Below are positions 8,966 through 17,497 of a stretch of DNA of 64,000 bases, piece after piece (position 1 is the stretch's first letter; each line of letters starts with the position of its first letter). Source of the DNA: Erwinia tracheiphila (GTDB lineage: Bacteria > Pseudomonadota > Gammaproteobacteria > Enterobacterales > Enterobacteriaceae). The notes below the pieces were generated by a model. It did not search any database and was not told where the DNA came from. It saw only the letters and a list, made by a program, of their open reading frames with translations. The DNA lies in contig NZ_CP089932.1 in the NCBI RefSeq assembly GCF_021365465.1, positions 3,162,001-3,226,000 on the forward strand, in the 5' to 3' direction. The position numbers were made by a program, and so were the translations under genes.

Positions 8966-9871
8966 CTATTTCCCGCCTAAGCGCTCTCTGATCTTATCCT
9001 TGAGACGATTGATAAAATAGGTGCGATTATATTTATTTGTTAAGAAGAAATAGCGTACAAAACTGAGGCTGGCCTGGAAAGATTTGCCATCCATCTTGTA
9101 TCGTAGCGGAAGTTTATACGCCTTATAGGTATGAATATCCCGTTGCGTCAGCCAGGGCTTCATATTATCCAGCCAAAAATAGGAATATTTCACGGACTCG
9201 CCTTTCTGCCTGGAGCCGAATTGCGTAATAAGATGATAATTCGCCAGCGGCTTATCAATCATCACAAACTCATAGCCCTTTTTGTCAGCACGGATACAGA
9301 AGTCATAATCCTGATGGCGGATATATTTGGGGTCGAACTGAATATCCAACGCATATTCGCGTTTTAATACGATAGTGCTGGTCTGGATAAAGCCATAGCA
9401 GCCGAACAAGTATTCAGCCACCGTCTCGTTTTTTGAGACGGGCTGCATCGGCATAACCTTCAGAAACTGCCCATCCTGAATAATATTGACCTGACTGTAA
9501 ATAATGGTTTTCTGTCTACCCTGCGCTTCCAGCTTAGTAATCGTCTTCAGCGACTCCTTCAGCTTATCTTCATGCCATTCATCATCCGCATCGAGAAAGC
9601 AGATGTAATCTCCACTCGCCAGTTCGACGCCCTTATTACGGGCAGCAGAGCCAAACAATTTTTCCTGCGAAAGAACCAGTTGAATTTTAAGCTGGCTGTA
9701 TTTCTCTGCCTTAACGACGGCGACAAGTTTCTCTGCATCAGAAGATTTATCATCAATAATGATGACTTCGAAATTGTGGTATGTCTGCGCAGCCACACAG
9801 TCCAGCGTGGTTACAATCGATTCAGCCGCATTATAAGCCGGGATAACAATCGAGAAGAAAATATCCTTCAT
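8966..9871 (-). CDS. amsB: Amylovoran glycosyltransferase AmsB (GT2 family)
   Basis: 301 residues from the ATG at 9871 (a GTG two codons upstream is possible). It opens with the GT2 signature FSIVIPAYNAAESIVTTLD and IIIDDKSSD, then the donor and metal motif CFLDADDEW near residue 95. The C-terminal third is basic and probably membrane-associated. It should add a sugar to the undecaprenyl-linked intermediate after AmsG has loaded the first galactose. It follows amsA after a 104-bp spacer that contains a weak inverted repeat (7-bp arms at 9935 and 9960). Family and position agree with AmsB. Confidence 0.85.
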   Translation of the reverse strand: MKDIFFSIVIPAYNAAESIVTTLDCVAAQTYHNFEVIIIDDKSSDAEKLVAVVKAEKYSQLKIQLVLSQEKLFGSAARNKGVELASGDYICFLDADDEWHEDKLKESLKTITKLEAQGRQKTIIYSQVNIIQDGQFLKVMPMQPVSKNETVAEYLFGCYGFIQTSTIVLKREYALDIQFDPKYIRHQDYDFCIRADKKGYEFVMIDKPLANYHLITQFGSRQKGESVKYSYFWLDNMKPWLTQRDIHTYKAYKLPLRYKMDGKSFQASLSFVRYFFLTNKYNRTYFINRLKDKIRERLGGK

Positions 9872-9975
9872 TCTCACGTACCTTTTTTACGTCCACACCA
9901 AGCTGCCAGGAAAACTGACAATTTAAACAGCAACAGGAGCCGTTCATCATCGGAAGAAAGGCTCCTCTTTGTCAC

Positions 9976-12159
9976 TTAACTTTTTGCATCCTGCTTGTAG
10001 CTGTAATCATAATAATCATAGCCATAGCTGAACACGTTAACAGCCTTGCGCACCACGGCGTTGAGAATAACACCTTTGATTTCAATACCGTTCTGCATAA
10101 AGCGGCGATAGCTGAATTCAACCTCTTTCAGGGTGTTGGTTTCGAAACGCACCACCATCAGTGATGTTCCGACCAGCTTACCAATTATCGACGCATCGGT
10201 GACTGCAAGGATGGGCGGCGTATCGATCAATACCAGATCGTAATTGGTACTTGCCCAGTGCAATAGCTCATTCATGCGGCTGTGCATTAACAGCTCTGAA
10301 GGATTCGGTGGCACCTGACCGCGTGGAATAAAGTCAAAACAATACGCACCCCTTTGAATCATATTCTCACCTAATGCGGCCTTGCCTGACAGAACATCAG
10401 AGAGGCCGATCTTGTTAGATGCACCTAACAATTCATGGGTGTAACCCCGGCGCATATCAGCATCAATTAGCAACACTTTCTGATTGGCTTTCCCTACCAG
10501 GGCCGCAAGGTTGGAACAGATAAACGTTTTACCGATGCCAGGACTGGCCCCCGTAATCATCAGGATATTGTTTTTAGCTTCCATCATGGCGAAGTGCAGG
10601 CTGGTACGCAGGTTGCGGATAGCTTCAATGGAAATATCGGCAGGATTGCCTAACGCCAACAGCGAATTGGCGGGATCAGTTTTGCTGTGCGCCCCGCGCC
10701 GCGCAATAACTTCGCTGTCGTGTTTACGCTGCCAGTCGGACAGCGGCACACTGGCATAGACATTGATGCCGCGCTCCTCAAGCTCATCCGGGCGCTCAAT
10801 ACCGTGGTGGAATAAGGCTTTAACCAGAGTGATGCCAACGGAAACCACCATACCCAGAATCATACTCGCCAGTATCACCAGCAGTTGCTTCGGTGCAACC
10901 GGGGTAGCCGCCGTTTCAGCCGGATCAACAATGCGCACATCGCCCACAGTGCTGGCTTTGCTGATATCCAGCTCCTGTTGACGATTCAACAGTTGCATAT
11001 AGATTTCCTGGCCAGACTGTACATCGCGGGTAAGTCGTACGATCTCTTGCTGAATTTGCGGCATCTGTCCAATTTTCTTGTTCAGACTCTTTTGTTGATC
11101 TTCCAGGGTATGGCGTTTTTCCAACAGTGTGCGATAGGTAGGATGGTCTTTGGTAAAGAGCTGAGAAACTTCAGCCTCACGGAAGGTCAGCTCGTTTAAC
11201 TGAGTCTGTATATTAACGGAAGAATCGAGCGCCGATTTGGCTTCCAGAGACATATCCACCGAGTCATTCTGACGACGGAACGTATTGAGTTTATCTTCCG
11301 CATCATCCAGTTTCGCGCGAACGCTTGGCAGCTGGGTTTTCAGAAACTCAAGGCTTTTCTGCGCTTCAGCAGATTTGCGTTCGATATTCTGATCAACATA
11401 GTTGGTAACAATCTGGTTAAGCACCTTGCTAATCTGAACAGGGTCTTCACCCAGATATTCCAGTCCGAGAACGCCCGTATCCTTGCCTTTATCCTCAACG
11501 GTCAGGTTGTTGGTGACCATACTGATAGCCTGCAAATCAGTCAGTTTGGTTACGGTGAACTGAGTTCCTGGTTTGACCGCCTCAATGCTGTTAACCTTCA
11601 TCGTAACGCCAGCGTGGTTTTCAAGCTGCCCTACTTTTCCTTTAAACAGCGTACTGCCATCTTTACTGACGACGTAGCTGTCTGCACCAGTTACCTCAAG
11701 AGAAAGCTCCGGGTTTTCCCAGTCCTGGGGTATCGCAAGCTGGGTAACTATCAGCTGACCCGGCTTATTGCCTGATAAGAGTGAAAAGCCTTTACCAATC
11801 ACCGGAAAATAATTCTGCTGGACAAAGGCATCCAGCCCCAGGTCTTTAACGGTTTTGCCAATCACCATGCGTGAAGTCACAATCTCCACTTCAGTCGCTG
11901 ACATCGGCTGCGCATTCGGCATTAACGACTGCAAATCGTTCAGAACGGCGTTCACATTCTTGTTTTCAATCTGAACCATCGCATCCGCACTGTAAATTGG
12001 CGTGGCAAACAGACTGTACAACGTGCCGAGCAGCATAAATAAAGCCGTAACGGCAACAATTATCCAGCGATGATCAACAAGCTGTCCCACAATGTGCGTC
12101 AGATCCCACCCGGTGGATTCCTCTTGCGACGCTGACGATGCCTTACTTTTAATATTCAT
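9976..12159 (-). CDS. amsA: Tyrosine-protein kinase / chain-length regulator AmsA (Wzc)
   Basis: 727 residues from the ATG; a TTG four codons upstream is less likely. A Wzz domain flanked by two membrane segments (about residues 30-50 and 430-450) encloses a long periplasmic coiled-coil region. The cytosolic BY-kinase domain follows, with Walker A (GASPGIGKT, about 535), the A'-type LLIDADMRRG and Walker B VLIDTPP. The last 15 residues hold a tyrosine cluster (YGYDYYDYSY), the autophosphorylation site in this family. With AmsH it forms the export machine, and AmsI dephosphorylates it. It starts 12 bp after amsI. Confidence 0.95.
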   Translation of the reverse strand: MNIKSKASSASQEESTGWDLTHIVGQLVDHRWIIVAVTALFMLLGTLYSLFATPIYSADAMVQIENKNVNAVLNDLQSLMPNAQPMSATEVEIVTSRMVIGKTVKDLGLDAFVQQNYFPVIGKGFSLLSGNKPGQLIVTQLAIPQDWENPELSLEVTGADSYVVSKDGSTLFKGKVGQLENHAGVTMKVNSIEAVKPGTQFTVTKLTDLQAISMVTNNLTVEDKGKDTGVLGLEYLGEDPVQISKVLNQIVTNYVDQNIERKSAEAQKSLEFLKTQLPSVRAKLDDAEDKLNTFRRQNDSVDMSLEAKSALDSSVNIQTQLNELTFREAEVSQLFTKDHPTYRTLLEKRHTLEDQQKSLNKKIGQMPQIQQEIVRLTRDVQSGQEIYMQLLNRQQELDISKASTVGDVRIVDPAETAATPVAPKQLLVILASMILGMVVSVGITLVKALFHHGIERPDELEERGINVYASVPLSDWQRKHDSEVIARRGAHSKTDPANSLLALGNPADISIEAIRNLRTSLHFAMMEAKNNILMITGASPGIGKTFICSNLAALVGKANQKVLLIDADMRRGYTHELLGASNKIGLSDVLSGKAALGENMIQRGAYCFDFIPRGQVPPNPSELLMHSRMNELLHWASTNYDLVLIDTPPILAVTDASIIGKLVGTSLMVVRFETNTLKEVEFSYRRFMQNGIEIKGVILNAVVRKAVNVFSYGYDYYDYSYKQDAKS

Positions 12160-12171
12160 GGATAATCCCAA

Positions 12172-12606
12172 CTATCGGCTTAATGCGTTGACCCATTTCT
12201 GGGCAGCGTTTTCAAGTAATGCGTACACGGCTTCATAGGCATCGCGGCTTTTCTTATAGGGATCCGCTATTTCCTTTTGATTAAGCCAGTGGCCAAATAA
12301 CATTGTCTTGCCGCGTACGGATGGATTAATGCGATTGACCAGATCAATATGTTTTTTTTCCATTACCAGCAGCAGATCGTAGTCACGACACATTGCCGAG
12401 GTCAGCTGGCGGGCTACGTGGCCCTCCAGTGAAACACCGTGCTCGCTGGCAACGCTGCTGGCGGTATCATCTGCCGCATGATCGACAATGGCATATAGCC
12501 CTGCTGATGCAACCTTGATATACGGTAACGCCGCTTTCAGCATTTTTTCCCCCGTAGGGGAACGACAGATATTGCCAATGCAAACCACCAGAATTGAATT
12601 AATCAT
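12172..12606 (-). CDS. amsI: Low-molecular-weight protein-tyrosine phosphatase AmsI (Wzb)
   Basis: 144 residues, usual for the family. The P-loop VCIGNICRSPTGE puts the catalytic cysteine at residue 9 and the arginine at 15, and the general-acid aspartate lies in IADPYKK near residue 115. It removes phosphate from the tyrosine tail of AmsA, so that kinase cycling can control polymer export and length. It is encoded 15 bp after amsH and 12 bp before amsA, the conserved wza-wzb-wzc order. Confidence 0.95.
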   Translation of the reverse strand: MINSILVVCIGNICRSPTGEKMLKAALPYIKVASAGLYAIVDHAADDTASSVASEHGVSLEGHVARQLTSAMCRDYDLLLVMEKKHIDLVNRINPSVRGKTMLFGHWLNQKEIADPYKKSRDAYEAVYALLENAAQKWVNALSR

Positions 12607-12621
12607 CAGCTTCTCCAGTGG

Positions 12622-13755
12622 TTACCAGTTGTGAATAATTTGCGCATTCTCGCTGGCGTTATAAATACCAGCGATGGTGGGAACGAGCTGAGAAAGAACA
12701 CGGTTCCAACGCGACAACGGCGTCGCCGTCACGTAAACAATGTCATAAGGCTGCAGCTGGAATTCAGAACCCATCACCATGGCAGACGCATCTTTAACAT
12801 TCAGTTGATAGATATTGGCAATTTTGCTGCGGTTAGCCCCTTTCACCGGACGAATGACAAATACGCCCGTCGCATCCGCAGCAGTCTGAGCCATTCCCTG
12901 CGCATTACCCAAGGCTTCCGCAAGCGTCATGCCGCTGCGGTCCATTTTCAAGGTGGCAGGCTGTTTCACTTCACCCATCACAAAAACTTTCAAATCGTCG
13001 TTGCGCGGAACGTAGAGGATATCGCCAGGATAAAGCAGATGGTTTTGCGACAGGTCGCCATTTTGCATTAAAGCCTGCAGTGAAATCGGCATTTCGTTAC
13101 CGTTGTGGGTCAGCACCACATTGCGCCAGTCAGCCGTTGCCGTTAAACCCCCTGCAGCATTGATGGCATCAAGAAGAGTAAGCGGAACGTTGGTGATAGG
13201 CTGCTGCCCAGAGGTAGTAACCTCACCGGTAACATAGGCTTTTTGTGACTTAAATGAGGCAACACTTACGTCTACCTGGGGGCTTTCAATATATTGCGCC
13301 AGGCGGGAAGCGATTTCGCTGCGGATTTCCTGCACGGTGCGGCCTGCAACCACTACGCGTCCAATATAGGGATAGAAAATACTGCCATCAGAATGTACCC
13401 AATTACCCGTATCACTGGCGCTACGATACTGTCCCGCTGGCGTGGTTAATTCAGGATGATCCCAGACGGTCACCGTCAGTACATCGCCCACGCCGATACG
13501 GTATTCATAGCGCTGTAGTGCATTTTGCAACTCGGGATTAGGCTTTGCTACAATCGGCCTGGATCGCAGTTGCTCAACCAGCGCTGGGGTTAACGGAAAA
13601 ACGTTAACGTATTTATCAATATCAAAATCGCTATCCTGCTGTTTGATGACATCCTTTCCGCTGGTGGAAAGCGTCGAACCGGGCACAACTGTGCATCCGG
13701 AAAGAAGGGTAGCTGTAATAAATAAAGGAAGCACTTTCGTTTTGATTGTAATCAT
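12622..13755 (-). CDS. amsH: Outer-membrane polysaccharide export lipoprotein AmsH (Wza)
   Basis: 377 residues with a lipoprotein signal: hydrophobic residues 7-20, then lipobox LLSGC with the lipidated cysteine at 21. A PES domain follows ([20 protein letters not shown], then [18 protein letters not shown]), then SLBB repeats and a C-terminal amphipathic helix ([18 protein letters not shown]) that in Wza forms the outer-membrane barrel. It forms the octameric channel through which polymer leaves. It sits 271 bp downstream of amsG; the spacer contains an 8-bp hairpin (13986-14010, GGTGACTG arms), possibly an attenuating or mRNA-stabilising structure. Confidence 0.95.
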   Translation of the reverse strand: MITIKTKVLPLFITATLLSGCTVVPGSTLSTSGKDVIKQQDSDFDIDKYVNVFPLTPALVEQLRSRPIVAKPNPELQNALQRYEYRIGVGDVLTVTVWDHPELTTPAGQYRSASDTGNWVHSDGSIFYPYIGRVVVAGRTVQEIRSEIASRLAQYIESPQVDVSVASFKSQKAYVTGEVTTSGQQPITNVPLTLLDAINAAGGLTATADWRNVVLTHNGNEMPISLQALMQNGDLSQNHLLYPGDILYVPRNDDLKVFVMGEVKQPATLKMDRSGMTLAEALGNAQGMAQTAADATGVFVIRPVKGANRSKIANIYQLNVKDASAMVMGSEFQLQPYDIVYVTATPLSRWNRVLSQLVPTIAGIYNASENAQIIHNW

Positions 13756-14026
13756 CTATCTCATCGCTATCAGTAATTTGATTGATAGTGGCGAATCCGC
13801 CGCAGTGTAGCGTCATGCAAAAGTAATAAGGTCAATCTTCCGATCAGGCACTCATACTAACTATCGTTATCATATATCCCCTCTTACTTTTTTTGCCTTG
13901 CCGGTCCGATTATCGCCAACGCCCGACATACATCGAAGGGTTTCCGGATGCAATGGAAAGTATGATAACTGCCCAATCGCATAGCGGTGACTGTTCTGGC
14001 GGCAGTCACCCAAGAAACAACCCATT

Positions 14027-15460
14027 TCAATACGCGCCATCCCTCTTCAGAACAACACCGATGGTTTTGAACAAAATGGCGATATCATTCCACAGCGACC
14101 AGTTTTTTACGTACCACGAATCGAAGTACACACGCGTTTCGTAATCCACGTCATTGCGACCACTCACCTGCCATAAGCCCGTCATTCCCGGTTTCGCCAT
14201 ATAGTAATAATCGACATCACCCGCATAGCGCTCCAGTTCATCTTCAATAACTGGGCGGGGGCCCACGAGGCTCATTTCTCCGCGAACCACATTCCACAGC
14301 TGAGGCAATTCATCAAGGCTGGTTTTACGAATGAAATGTCCGACACGGGTTATGCGCGGATCGTTCTTAAGCTTAAAGTCTTTGTCCCATTCTGCACGCG
14401 CCACAGGGTCCGTACGGAGCACTTCTTCCAAAACCTCTTTGGAATTCACCACCATCGAGCGAAACTTCAGGCATTTGAATTTACGCCCGTTCAGCCCTAC
14501 CCGTTCATGACCATAGATCGGACTACCACCATCGCGCGATACAAGGAAAATAAGGACGGCCAGCGCAGGCATAAGTGCAATCATGATGCTCATAGCGCCA
14601 ACAATATCGAAGGCTCTTTTGAGAAAACGCGAGGTACGTTTGGCAAGGTTGTTACTGACCCGTAAAATCATCACCTCATGGCTAAAAATATAAGCCATAT
14701 CCGTGCCATATAAAGGAACACCACGCAAAGAAGGTATAACGGACACAGCACGACAGTCATGCTTTGCCAGATTTTTTAACCACAGGTCTCGATACTGCCT
14801 TTGCTCGAATTCAACTGCCACAATTAATTGCGTATCAACGTCGACCAGCTCCCATAGCGCTGCCTCGGTGCGAATGACGGGAGTGGAGAATAATTCCAGC
14901 GCGGATGTCGCCCCATCAACGTCATAAAATGCCACCACGTCAAAACCCATCATTTCTTCGCTTTGCAACGCCATCCACGCCTCTTCGGCATTTTTACCAC
15001 TGCCGATAATAATTGACTGGCGCTTCCACAGGTTATAGCGATTAAGTGTGCGTTTTACCACAGCACGTCCTGATGGAATAAAGATCAGCGCCAGTAGCCA
15101 GGTTAGTACCCAGATCCAGCGAGACAGTTCCCATTCTGAGAGCGCAGTGATGGAAAGATCGATAACAGAAAAAATCAGCACACTTCTGAAAATTTCTTTC
15201 AGCTCAAACCAGAAAGGCTTGCGATAGGTATAGTGGCGCAGGCGAACCCAGAACCATCCGACACAAATTAACGAAAGAATAATATGAGTAATAATCGTAA
15301 GGCGGAGATCTTGCGCAGTATATTCGTTGAGCAAATGACCGGGTAACGCATTCATCAACCAGATAGCAATAAATAATGAGGCGTTGAAGGAAAAGAGATC
15401 AGAGAGGGATAAAGACAATCTAATCAACAATCCTTTTGAGGTAAATTTTATGTTACTCAT
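14027..15460 (-). CDS. amsG: Undecaprenyl-phosphate galactose phosphotransferase AmsG
   Basis: 477 residues. Four to five N-terminal membrane helices (about 10-130) precede a nucleotide-binding-like middle part (SIIIGSGKNAEEAW). The C-terminal bacterial sugar transferase domain (about 285-477) carries KRAFDIVGA, the helical hairpin, RFRSM, LDELPQLWNV, SLVGPRP and GMTGLWQVSGR. This WbaP/AmsG-type enzyme transfers galactose-1-phosphate to undecaprenyl phosphate, the first step of amylovoran synthesis. It is the first gene of the operon, with a leader of several hundred bases that holds the regulatory elements listed next. Confidence 0.95.
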   Translation of the reverse strand: MSNIKFTSKGLLIRLSLSLSDLFSFNASLFIAIWLMNALPGHLLNEYTAQDLRLTIITHIILSLICVGWFWVRLRHYTYRKPFWFELKEIFRSVLIFSVIDLSITALSEWELSRWIWVLTWLLALIFIPSGRAVVKRTLNRYNLWKRQSIIIGSGKNAEEAWMALQSEEMMGFDVVAFYDVDGATSALELFSTPVIRTEAALWELVDVDTQLIVAVEFEQRQYRDLWLKNLAKHDCRAVSVIPSLRGVPLYGTDMAYIFSHEVMILRVSNNLAKRTSRFLKRAFDIVGAMSIMIALMPALAVLIFLVSRDGGSPIYGHERVGLNGRKFKCLKFRSMVVNSKEVLEEVLRTDPVARAEWDKDFKLKNDPRITRVGHFIRKTSLDELPQLWNVVRGEMSLVGPRPVIEDELERYAGDVDYYYMAKPGMTGLWQVSGRNDVDYETRVYFDSWYVKNWSLWNDIAILFKTIGVVLKRDGAY

Positions 15461-15494
15461 AGTTAACTCGTGATTTTTATTTAATAGCCTGTGA

Positions 15495-15525
15495 ATAATT
15501 ACTTCCCTTGGCAGGAAGTAATTAT
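15495..15525 (-). promoter_or_regulatory. 12-bp perfect hairpin in the amsG leader
   Basis: ATAATTACTTCC and GGAAGTAATTAT form a perfect 12-bp stem with a seven-base loop, ending about 35 bases before the amsG start. There is no U-tract, so it is not an ordinary terminator. It could pause polymerase or affect translation or mRNA stability. Confidence 0.6.
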
Positions 15526-15694
15526 CCGTTTACTACACTCAATCACTATCCAGCCATTTTTAGTACCAAAAAAATATTTTCATTTCGCGTGAGTAAAACA
15601 GAGTTATTAGTTAAACATAATGTTATCTGGATCAAAAATCTGAAACTGTGGTGATGTAAAACTTATCAACACTGGTATTGTTGTTTCTTCGGGA

Positions 15695-15730
15695 CACGCT
15701 ACCGCTCTTGACTTGCAGCTGCCAATGAGC
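15695..15730 (-). promoter_or_regulatory. JUMPstart element with ops core (RfaH recruitment)
   Basis: On the minus strand this stretch ends in GCGGTAGCGTG, which matches the ops core of JUMPstart (GGCGGTAGCGTG) except for one base. It is preceded by a GCTC..TTGGCAGCTG..AAG pattern that aligns with the upstream part of JUMPstart. It lies 235-270 bases before amsG, in the leader. In other enterobacteria ops in the non-template strand loads RfaH, which suppresses termination across long surface-polysaccharide operons. Confidence 0.75.
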
Positions 15731-15912
15731 TTTATCCACTTAACGTCTGCTTCGGCACGGCTACGCATTTACCGCCTTCACAATTTATTACCTGGTTAAA
15801 TACTTATCACACTCTCACCAAACTGAACCCCGAGAATGTCGTTAACTAACACGTTGCTATACTAGTTATTACTGGCCTGTTTACAAGCATCCTCCTCTTT
15901 TCATATGCCTTT

Positions 15913-15926
15913 TAGGATTAAGACTA
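15913..15926 (-). promoter_or_regulatory. RcsAB-like box upstream of ams
   Basis: Minus strand TAGTCTTAATCCTA. The right half agrees fully with the RcsAB consensus (TaAGaatatTCctA); the left half is weaker (9 of 14 positions overall). It lies about 455 bases upstream of amsG, in the distance range known for RcsAB control of E. amylovora amsG. The region 15461-16171 holds no gene apart from these signals. Confidence 0.5.
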
Positions 15927-16186
15927 CCTCCTGTCTCAAAATCAGCATTACCTGCTCTCATTACTACCCTGATAAAATACAAGAATAACCCCGAATGAAA
16001 ATAAGATTTTTCCTGTTGAATTTAATTTTATCCTTTAAGCATTGCCGGGAGTATTTCGGTCATTTGCACAAATGCCCCTGAAAAAATCCGATCAAATCCT
16101 CGAGCAATCTTTCAGATAATTTTAAGACGAAAGTTTATAAGTAATAACCTGAATCGCGCAGCTGACTATTGGGTCGTGACGCATAT

Positions 16187-16632
16187 TTATTGATAATGAT
16201 GAAGAGTAAGATACCAACCGATGATCTTATCGTGCATTTCCCCTGACTTCGAAAAGCAAATTGTTCTGCGGGTCAGTCGTTTGATATGTGTGCGAAGATT
16301 AAGATTATGTCGTTCTGTCCGTTGGGTATATTTCTTGCTCACCACGTGGCCTGTTGCACTTAACAGAACTTTATAAACCGGCCACGCATCTGTCATATAA
16401 AAGGCAAGGTTAAATTTGCTTAACAGGGCCAGCAATCGTCGCAGGGTCGGGGCATTTCTCGGACCGAAGACATGGGCCAGAGCACGTTTGCGGATACGGC
16501 CATAAGCATAGAACAACCATCGGGGATTGCTTTTACACCGCACGTAAGACCATTGTTCACCGGCTTCACAGCAGATAACAACCTCCGTTTCGGGGTCGAT
16601 ATTCTCAGCTACCTGCTTTGGCGAAATTTTTT
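16187..16632 (-). CDS. insB: IS1-family InsB' (transposase part, made by -1 frameshift)
   Basis: The frame joins insA at the A7 tract and then reads ISPKQVAENIDPETEVVICC onward with no stop to position 16187. It contains the DDE-type IS1 transposase core (MTDAWPVYKVLLSATGHVVS, then QRTERHNLNLRTHIKRL). The start is given as the frameshift site; an independent ATG would give only the last 118 residues. Expected product: the InsAB' fusion, the active transposase. No inactivating change was seen. Confidence 0.85.
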
Positions 16633-16884
16633 TACGTGCCGCAGAACCGTATTGAGGCTGTTACCAAGGACCCGTGCGGTATCGCGACATCCGTAACCAT
16701 TCATGGCCATATTAACAATGGTCTGGTGTGTGTCTGGTTTGGCACCGGCGTAGCTAAAGTTGAGCTGAAAGGTCTTTGAACAATGCTTGCAGATGTAACG
16801 TTGGGCACCGGATGCTGAATGTCCGTTACATCGTACAGCATGAGTTTCATTGCACTGAGGGCAGACGACATCAACTTTAGCCAT
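16609..16884 (-). CDS. insA: IS1-family InsA
   Basis: 91 residues. The zinc-finger cysteines (CPQCNETH and CKHC) and a helix-turn-helix region (GYGCRDTARVLGNSLNTVLRHVKKF) are typical of InsA, which binds the IS ends and represses the element. Near its end, at about 16628-16634, lies a run of seven A residues on the coding strand where a -1 shift would fuse InsA to InsB'. Confidence 0.92.
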   Translation of the reverse strand: MAKVDVVCPQCNETHAVRCNGHSASGAQRYICKHCSKTFQLNFSYAGAKPDTHQTIVNMAMNGYGCRDTARVLGNSLNTVLRHVKKFRQSR

Positions 16885-17009
16885 ATGTTACATCCAAAGC
16901 GCAAAGCATACGTGATCAGCAAGTCTGCGTCACGACCGACTATTGGCGTCCTCCTCCTGTTTGTTAAATAATATCCGCTTAACTACTATCAAAATAATTT
17001 TAATCTCCA

Positions 17010-17436
17010 CACAACAGACGTTGCACTACCAGCATCTGGATAGCCCTACGCTCATTCGTCATCCGTTGGTTTTCCCGGAGCAGCTTACTCTGCTGCAGGC
17101 CCTTGAGCTGTTTCGTTCGGCCCGGACGCATTTTGCTTTTGTCATTGATGAGTTTGGTTCAGTTGAAGGCGTCGTGACATTAAGTGATGTAATGGAAACC
17201 ATTGTGGGTAATTTACCCCATGAGGGGGAAAGGCTCGATCCTCGTTATGACATACAACAAAATGCCGATGGCAACTGGACGGCAAACGGTCATATGCCGC
17301 TGGAAGATCTGGTGACCTACCTGCCTCTTGAGGAAAAGAGAATATCAAACGCTTGCTGGATTGCTCATGGAACATATGCAGCAGCTGCCCGGAGAAGCAG
17401 AATAGATGCAGAAAGTTCAAATCGTTCCACCTTGTG
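17010..17436 (+). pseudogene. yegH: Remnant of yegH (CBS / transporter-associated domain protein)
   Basis: Only the C-terminal part survives. It matches the CBS-pair end (LTLLQALELFRSARTHFAF, then VDEFGSVEGVVTLSDVMETI) and the start of the CorC/HlyC domain (NGHMPLEDLVTYLPLEEKR). After EEKR a frameshift occurs; in the next frame YQTLAGLLMEHMQQLPGEAE and, after an in-frame stop and a gap, MQKVQIVPP continue the family. The N-terminal TerC-like membrane domain is absent. In E. coli yegH lies between wza and asmA, the same place as here. Confidence 0.8.
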
Positions 17437-17497
17437 CTGAATAAGCCTGTCACCCGGGCAGAGTTGACCACAGGGCTTTTGCAGCACTGAAGGTAGC

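Larger units (their letters stand above)
16172..16937 (-). mobile_element. IS1-like insertion sequence, apparently intact
   Basis: 766 bp, bounded by 12-bp perfect terminal inverted repeats GGTCGTGACGCA / TGCGTCACGACC. It is flanked by an 8-bp direct repeat, GACTATTG, at 16164-16171 and 16938-16945, which is a clean target duplication. The size and two-frame transposase fit the IS1 family. It sits between the ams leader and the yegH remnant. Confidence 0.93.

Noticed and set aside
16943..17010. Start of the yegH frame at 16943
   Set aside because: The first 20 or so codons begin at the IS1 target duplication and do not match the family; similarity starts only near 17010.
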